Positions 6,012-9,907 of a stretch of 9,907 nucleotides of DNA are shown in pieces. The notes beneath the pieces were generated by a model. It was not told the DNA's origin. It saw nothing but the letters and a program-made list of their open reading frames with translations, and did not search any database. Numbering within the stretch: the stretch's first letter is position 1; each line of letters begins with the position of its first letter. Made by a program: the position numbers and the translations under genes. The stretch comes from an uncultured Collinsella sp. (lineage in GTDB: Bacteria > Actinomycetota > Coriobacteriia > Coriobacteriales > Coriobacteriaceae), in NCBI GenBank assembly GCA_902494585.1, contig CABUUD010000065.1:1-9907 (forward strand), given 5' to 3'.

Positions 6012-9000
6012 ATGGCATTTGTCCATCTGCACAATCACACTGTTTTCTCCATGCTCGACGGCGCAACCCGTATCCAGGATATGGTCAATCGCGCCGTAGA
6101 GCTGGGCATGCCCGCCGTGGCCATTACCGATCACGGCTACATGTATGGCGTGCCCGACTTGGCGCTGGCCTGCGACGCCGTCAACCACAACACGCCCGAG
6201 TACAAGACATGGAGCCACGACAAGGCCTTCTTGGAAAAGGATCGCCGCGACGAGTTGGTGGAGCCCGATCCCGAGGAAAACCCGCGCGAGCATGCCCAGT
6301 ATGTGAAGGACATGGCCATGTGGGACGAGAAGGGCAATATCGACGAGCTCAAGCCACCCCTGGTCATCAAACCCATCTTTGGCTGCGAGGTCTACTTTAC
6401 GCCGGACGAGACGCTCGCCCGCGACCATAAGCCCGAGCTCTACCACATGATCCTTCTGGCCAAGGACCAGGAGGGTTACGTCAACCTGATGCAGACGGTC
6501 TCCGAGGCCGCCGTGCAGGGCTTTTACTACAAGCCGCGCGTGACGCTCGACAACCTGCGCCGCCATGCCAAGGGCATGATCTGCACCAGCGCCTGCATCG
6601 CCGGCATCATTCCCAAGTACATCGACCGCGGTGATATGGAGGGCGCCATCAAGTGGGCCGAGACTTTCCGTGACACCTTCGAGCCCGGCGACTTTTATAT
6701 CGAGATCCAGGAACACGGCATCACCACCGACAACGGCCTGACCGACGAGCAGATGGACCGCACGCTCATCGACATCGCCAAGCAGGTGGGCGTCAAGGTC
6801 ATCGCCACCAACGACTTCCACTACCTGCGCCGCGAGGACGCGCCCGTGCAGGACGTCATCATGTGCATTGGCATGAACGCCAAGGTCGACGACCCCAACC
6901 GCATGCGCATGACCGGCTCGGAGTTTTACATGAAGACCGAGGAGGAGATGCGGGCGATGTTCCCGTATTGCCCCGAGGCCTGCGACAACACGCTCGAGAT
7001 TGCCGACAAGTGCTATGTGGAGCTGGACTGGGATTCCATCATCCTGCCGCGCTTCCCGTTGCTCGATCCCGGCGAGACGCACGAGAGCCAGTTCCGCCGC
7101 GAGTGCGAGAAGGGCCTGCGCCAACACTACGGTGACGACTGGGCCACGCGCGAGATCTGTGGCGTCAACATCAAAGAGCGCTTTGAGTACGAATACAAGG
7201 TCATCTGCGACAAGGGCTTTGCCGCCTACTTTTTGATCGTCGCCGAGTACGTGCAATGGGCCAAGGACAACGGCATTGGCGTCGGTCCCGGCCGTGGCTC
7301 GGCCGCCGGTGCTATCGTCGCCTACGCCATGAACATCACCGCGTTCGACCCGCTCGAGAACGGCCTGATGTTCGAGAGGTTCCTGTCCCCGCAGCGTACC
7401 GAGATGCCCGATATCGATATGGACTTCGACGATGAGCGGCGCCTCGAGGTCGTGGAGCACGTTCGCCAGCTCTACGGCCCCGAGAAGGTCACCCACGTCA
7501 TCACCTACTCGACCATTAAGGCCAAGCAGGCCATCAACGACGCCGCGCGCGTGCTGGACTATCCGGTCTACATGGGCCAGCGCCTGTCCAAGATGGTTTC
7601 GAGCGACCCCAAGGTCAAGCTCAAGCAGGTGCTCGAAAAGCAACCCGGCAAAGAGGATCTGTTTAACCCCGACTTTGCCGAGGCCTATAAAAAGGATGAC
7701 GACGCCCGCCGTATCATCGACACGGCGCTCTCGATCGAGGGCCTCACCCGTGGCGAGGGTGTGCACGCGTGCGCCGTCCTGATCTGCCGCGATCCCGTCA
7801 ACGAGCATGTGCCCACCAAGCTCGATACCAAGGGCGGCGTCGAGATTACCCAGTACGAGGGTCATACCGTTGCCGACATGGGCCTGCTCAAGATGGACTT
7901 CCTGGGCCTGCGCACGCTGACGGTTATCTCCAAGGCCAAGGCAAACATCAAAAAGAACTTCGGCATCGACATCAAAGAGGAAGAGATTCCCTTTGACGAC
8001 CCCGAGATCTTTAAGCTCATGGGCTCCGGCCACACCGCCGGCGTCTTCCAGGTCGAGTCCGCCGGCATGACGGCCACGATCAAGAACATGAAACCCACCG
8101 AATACAAGCACGTCGTGGCATTGATCGCTCTGTACCGCCCGGGCCCGCTGGGCGCCGGCATGGTTTCGTCCTACATCAACCGTATGAACGGCAAGGAGCC
8201 GGCCGTCTCCTACGACGACCGCCTGGACGACATCCTGGGCGAAACCTACGGCACCATGGTCTACCAGGAGCAGGTTATGCTCATCTCCGTCGAGATGTGC
8301 GGCTTCTCCAAGGGCGAATCGGACTCGCGTATCCGTAAGCCCGTGGCTAAGAAAAAGATCAAGCTGCTCACGTCGACGGTGCTCCACTGGGAGGATGGCT
8401 CGGACGAGACCACCTACGACCACTGGATGAACGGTGCTATCAAGAACAACTACACGCGCGAGGTCGCCCAGAAGATTTGGGACGATGTTCTCGAGTTCGC
8501 GTCTTACGCCTTTAACAAGTCGCACTCCGCCGGCTACGCCATCCTGGTTATGCAGACGGCGTGGCTCAAGGCGCACTATCCGCACGAGTACATGGCGGCC
8601 GTTCTGACGTCCTACACGGGCAAGACCGACAAGATCGTTCATTACGTCTCGGCGTGCCGCCACGACGGCATCCCCGTGCTGTCGCCAGATGTCAACGAGT
8701 CCGGTACCGAGTTCACGGCTACCAAGGAGGGCGTGCGCTTTGGTCTGGCCGGCATCCGCGGCGTGGGCACTGGCGTGGCGCAGGCGATTATCGCCGAGCG
8801 CGAGGCGGGCGGCCCGTTTAAGACGCTGCACGACTTTGTCGAGCGCGTGGACTCGAGCCAGGCCAACCGTCGCGTGATCGAATCGCTCATCAAGGCAGGC
8901 GCCTTCGACTCCACGGGGTATCCGCGTCGCCAGATGATGCACTTTGTGGATAAGAACAACCCCGAGAACATCATCGATGCCGCTGTGAAGCGCCAAAAGG

Positions 9001-9815
9001 ATCGCGCGAGCGGCCAGACGTCGTTCTTCGATATGTTCGGCGACGTTGAGGGCTCGGGCTTTGAGGTGAGCGTGCCCGATCCGGATGGCCAGGAGTGGGA
9101 CCGCCACCTTAAGCTGAGCCAGGAGAAGGAGGTTCTGGGCATCTATGTCTCGGACCACCCGTTGCGCCCGTTTGAGTATGCGCTAGCCAAGGCGCGCGAC
9201 TTCTCGTTCTCGCAGATCGACACCGGTTACGAGGTGCAAAACCCCACGGGCGGTACCATCAACCAGGAGATTCCCGAGGGCAAGGCGCTGTGGTGGGCCG
9301 GTATGGTCTCGAGCGTGTCCAAGCGCGTGACCAAAAACGGCGACCCCATGGGCATCGTGCAGCTCGAGGACATGGAAGGCGAGGCCACGGTCGTGGTGTT
9401 CCCCAAGACCTACAAGGAGGCCGAGGGGTACCTGTACGGCGAGGTCGATCCCGAGACCGGCGCGCAGCTGTCCGATGCGTTTGTGCGCATTAAGGGCAAG
9501 CTTGAGCGCTCGGACCGCGGCGATCAGATCATCGCGCAGGAGATCGTGCCACTGGAGCTTAATGAGGAGAACAACAAGCCCAAGGTGTTTGAGGTCATGG
9601 TGCCCAACAGCCGCTTTAGCCAGGGCAATATGGCGCGTCTTGCCACGGTGCTTACCGCCAACCCGGGCGGCGACCGCGTGGAGATCTTTATCGAGCAGGT
9701 GGACGGGCGTGTGCTGCGTGCCGAGGTGCCGGCCAAGGTCAACGCACGCTCGATTCCGCTGCTAGCCGAGGCAAAGGCCATCGTGGGCAACCAAGGCAGA
9801 GTGACGGTGATCTAA
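6012..9815 (+). CDS. dnaE: DNA polymerase III subunit alpha (DnaE)
   Basis: A 1,267-residue replicative polymerase, about 100 residues longer than E. coli DnaE. It begins MAFVHLHNHTVFSMLDG, the standard N-terminus. The PHP domain keeps the likely metal ligands: His7 and His9, Asp40-His41 (DHG), Glu126 (GCEVY), His145, Cys195, Asp268 and His270 (NDFH). This suggests a PHP proofreading exonuclease like that known for mycobacterial DnaE1. The palm has GPGRGSAAG, PDIDMDF (Asp467, 469, 471) and KMDFLGLRTLT (Asp629), giving the three catalytic acidic residues. Then come YRPGPLGAG, FNKSHSAGYA, a helix-hairpin-helix region (GIRGVGTGVAQAI), a probable beta-clamp-binding motif QTSFF (1002-1006) and an OB fold (about 1094-1144). 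Two insertions stand out: about 60 residues in the PHP domain (about 58-118) and about 12 near residues 787-805, next to RKPVAKKK. The start at 6012 is set by GGAG and by homology; the 22 codons from the GTG at 5946 overlap the promoter. It appears to be transcribed separately from addBA. Confidence 0.97.
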   Translation: MAFVHLHNHTVFSMLDGATRIQDMVNRAVELGMPAVAITDHGYMYGVPDLALACDAVNHNTPEYKTWSHDKAFLEKDRRDELVEPDPEENPREHAQYVKDMAMWDEKGNIDELKPPLVIKPIFGCEVYFTPDETLARDHKPELYHMILLAKDQEGYVNLMQTVSEAAVQGFYYKPRVTLDNLRRHAKGMICTSACIAGIIPKYIDRGDMEGAIKWAETFRDTFEPGDFYIEIQEHGITTDNGLTDEQMDRTLIDIAKQVGVKVIATNDFHYLRREDAPVQDVIMCIGMNAKVDDPNRMRMTGSEFYMKTEEEMRAMFPYCPEACDNTLEIADKCYVELDWDSIILPRFPLLDPGETHESQFRRECEKGLRQHYGDDWATREICGVNIKERFEYEYKVICDKGFAAYFLIVAEYVQWAKDNGIGVGPGRGSAAGAIVAYAMNITAFDPLENGLMFERFLSPQRTEMPDIDMDFDDERRLEVVEHVRQLYGPEKVTHVITYSTIKAKQAINDAARVLDYPVYMGQRLSKMVSSDPKVKLKQVLEKQPGKEDLFNPDFAEAYKKDDDARRIIDTALSIEGLTRGEGVHACAVLICRDPVNEHVPTKLDTKGGVEITQYEGHTVADMGLLKMDFLGLRTLTVISKAKANIKKNFGIDIKEEEIPFDDPEIFKLMGSGHTAGVFQVESAGMTATIKNMKPTEYKHVVALIALYRPGPLGAGMVSSYINRMNGKEPAVSYDDRLDDILGETYGTMVYQEQVMLISVEMCGFSKGESDSRIRKPVAKKKIKLLTSTVLHWEDGSDETTYDHWMNGAIKNNYTREVAQKIWDDVLEFASYAFNKSHSAGYAILVMQTAWLKAHYPHEYMAAVLTSYTGKTDKIVHYVSACRHDGIPVLSPDVNESGTEFTATKEGVRFGLAGIRGVGTGVAQAIIAEREAGGPFKTLHDFVERVDSSQANRRVIESLIKAGAFDSTGYPRRQMMHFVDKNNPENIIDAAVKRQKDRASGQTSFFDMFGDVEGSGFEVSVPDPDGQEWDRHLKLSQEKEVLGIYVSDHPLRPFEYALAKARDFSFSQIDTGYEVQNPTGGTINQEIPEGKALWWAGMVSSVSKRVTKNGDPMGIVQLEDMEGEATVVVFPKTYKEAEGYLYGEVDPETGAQLSDAFVRIKGKLERSDRGDQIIAQEIVPLELNEENNKPKVFEVMVPNSRFSQGNMARLATVLTANPGGDRVEIFIEQVDGRVLRAEVPAKVNARSIPLLAEAKAIVGNQGRVTVI

Positions 9816-9816
9816 A

Positions 9817-9849
9817 ATGATTTTTTAATCCCCGTCCCAGAAAAATCAT
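9817..9849. terminator. AT-rich inverted repeat after dnaE, possible terminator
   Basis: ATGATTTTT (9817-9825) is the perfect reverse complement of AAAAATCAT (9841-9849). They are separated by a C-rich 15-nt spacer containing CCCCGTCCC. The left arm begins 2 nt after the dnaE stop. The stem is AT-rich and no T-tract follows the right arm, so intrinsic termination on the + strand is uncertain. It could instead be a dispersed repeat or a protein-binding site. Confidence 0.4.
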
Positions 9850-9863
9850 CCGGTGGGTGGATT

Positions 9864-9868
9864 GGAGG
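9864..9868 (+). promoter_or_regulatory. Shine-Dalgarno site of the next gene
   Basis: GGAGG lies 5 nt before an ATG at 9874, which is a good ribosome-binding arrangement. A GTG at 9871 is too close to be preferred. No clear promoter hexamers are visible between the dnaE stop and this site, so the gene may be read from upstream transcription or from a promoter I cannot recognise. Confidence 0.65.
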
Positions 9869-9873
9869 AAGTG

Positions 9874-9907
9874 ATGGCGCAGGGGACGTTTGTGCAGGCG
9901 CTCCGGA
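9874..9907 (+). CDS. Start of an unidentified gene (3' partial)
   Basis: After a good Shine-Dalgarno site, an ATG opens a frame reading MAQGTFVQALR before the window ends. Eleven residues are too few to name a family. The evidence that it is a real gene is the ribosome-binding site and its position 58 nt after dnaE on the same strand. Confidence 0.5.
   Translation, partial: MAQGTFVQALR

Noticed and set aside
5985..9158. A 1,057-codon open frame on the minus strand opposite dnaE
   Set aside because: Its codons line up exactly opposite the dnaE codons, so it stays open only because dnaE avoids CTA, TTA and TCA. It has no recognisable domain, and dnaE is certain.
1..9907. A new defence system, CRISPR array, prophage or insertion sequence
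   Set aside because: The genes are core repair and replication genes with uniform high-GC codon use. There are no spaced repeats of CRISPR type, and no transposase or integrase motifs.

Overview
This window comes from a high-GC genome. It carries two DNA-repair or replication loci, both on the + strand. The best taxonomic guess is an actinobacterium of the class Coriobacteriia, such as Collinsella. That is inferred from the codon bias (few CTA, TTA or TCA codons), a DnaE that resembles actinobacterial DnaE1 in its C-terminal half, and the overall style of the sequence. No 16S or other marker is present to confirm it.

Bases 1-5834 hold an addB-addA pair in the usual addBA order. The addB-like gene enters from the left edge, so its start lies outside the window. 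It ends in a RecB-type PD-(D/E)XK nuclease domain. Three bases after its stop codon, addA starts; this is a complete UvrD/PcrA-like (SF1A) helicase with its own C-terminal nuclease domain. The tight spacing, and a Shine-Dalgarno sequence inside the last codons of addB, indicate one operon with coupled translation. Together the products should form an AddAB helicase-nuclease, which resects double-strand ends for RecA-dependent repair.

Bases 5835-6011 are a 177-bp intergenic region. It contains a large near-perfect palindrome (18-bp arms, 27-nt spacer), then a probable -10 element and Shine-Dalgarno site for the next gene. Bases 6012-9815 are dnaE, the alpha subunit of the replicative DNA polymerase III. 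All expected PHP-domain metal ligands are present and the polymerase aspartates are intact. It also has a striking insertion of about 60 residues in the PHP domain and a smaller insertion beside an altered version of the conserved RKAMGKK-type segment.

After dnaE comes an AT-rich inverted repeat (9817-9849), then a good ribosome-binding site and the first 11 codons of an unidentified gene that runs off the right edge.

I see no CRISPR array, tRNA, rRNA, insertion sequence or new defence system. This is mainly a core housekeeping region. The points worth a second look are the unusual DnaE insertions, a degenerate iron-sulfur motif in the AddB-like protein, and the intergenic palindrome, part of which recurs at the dnaE promoter.
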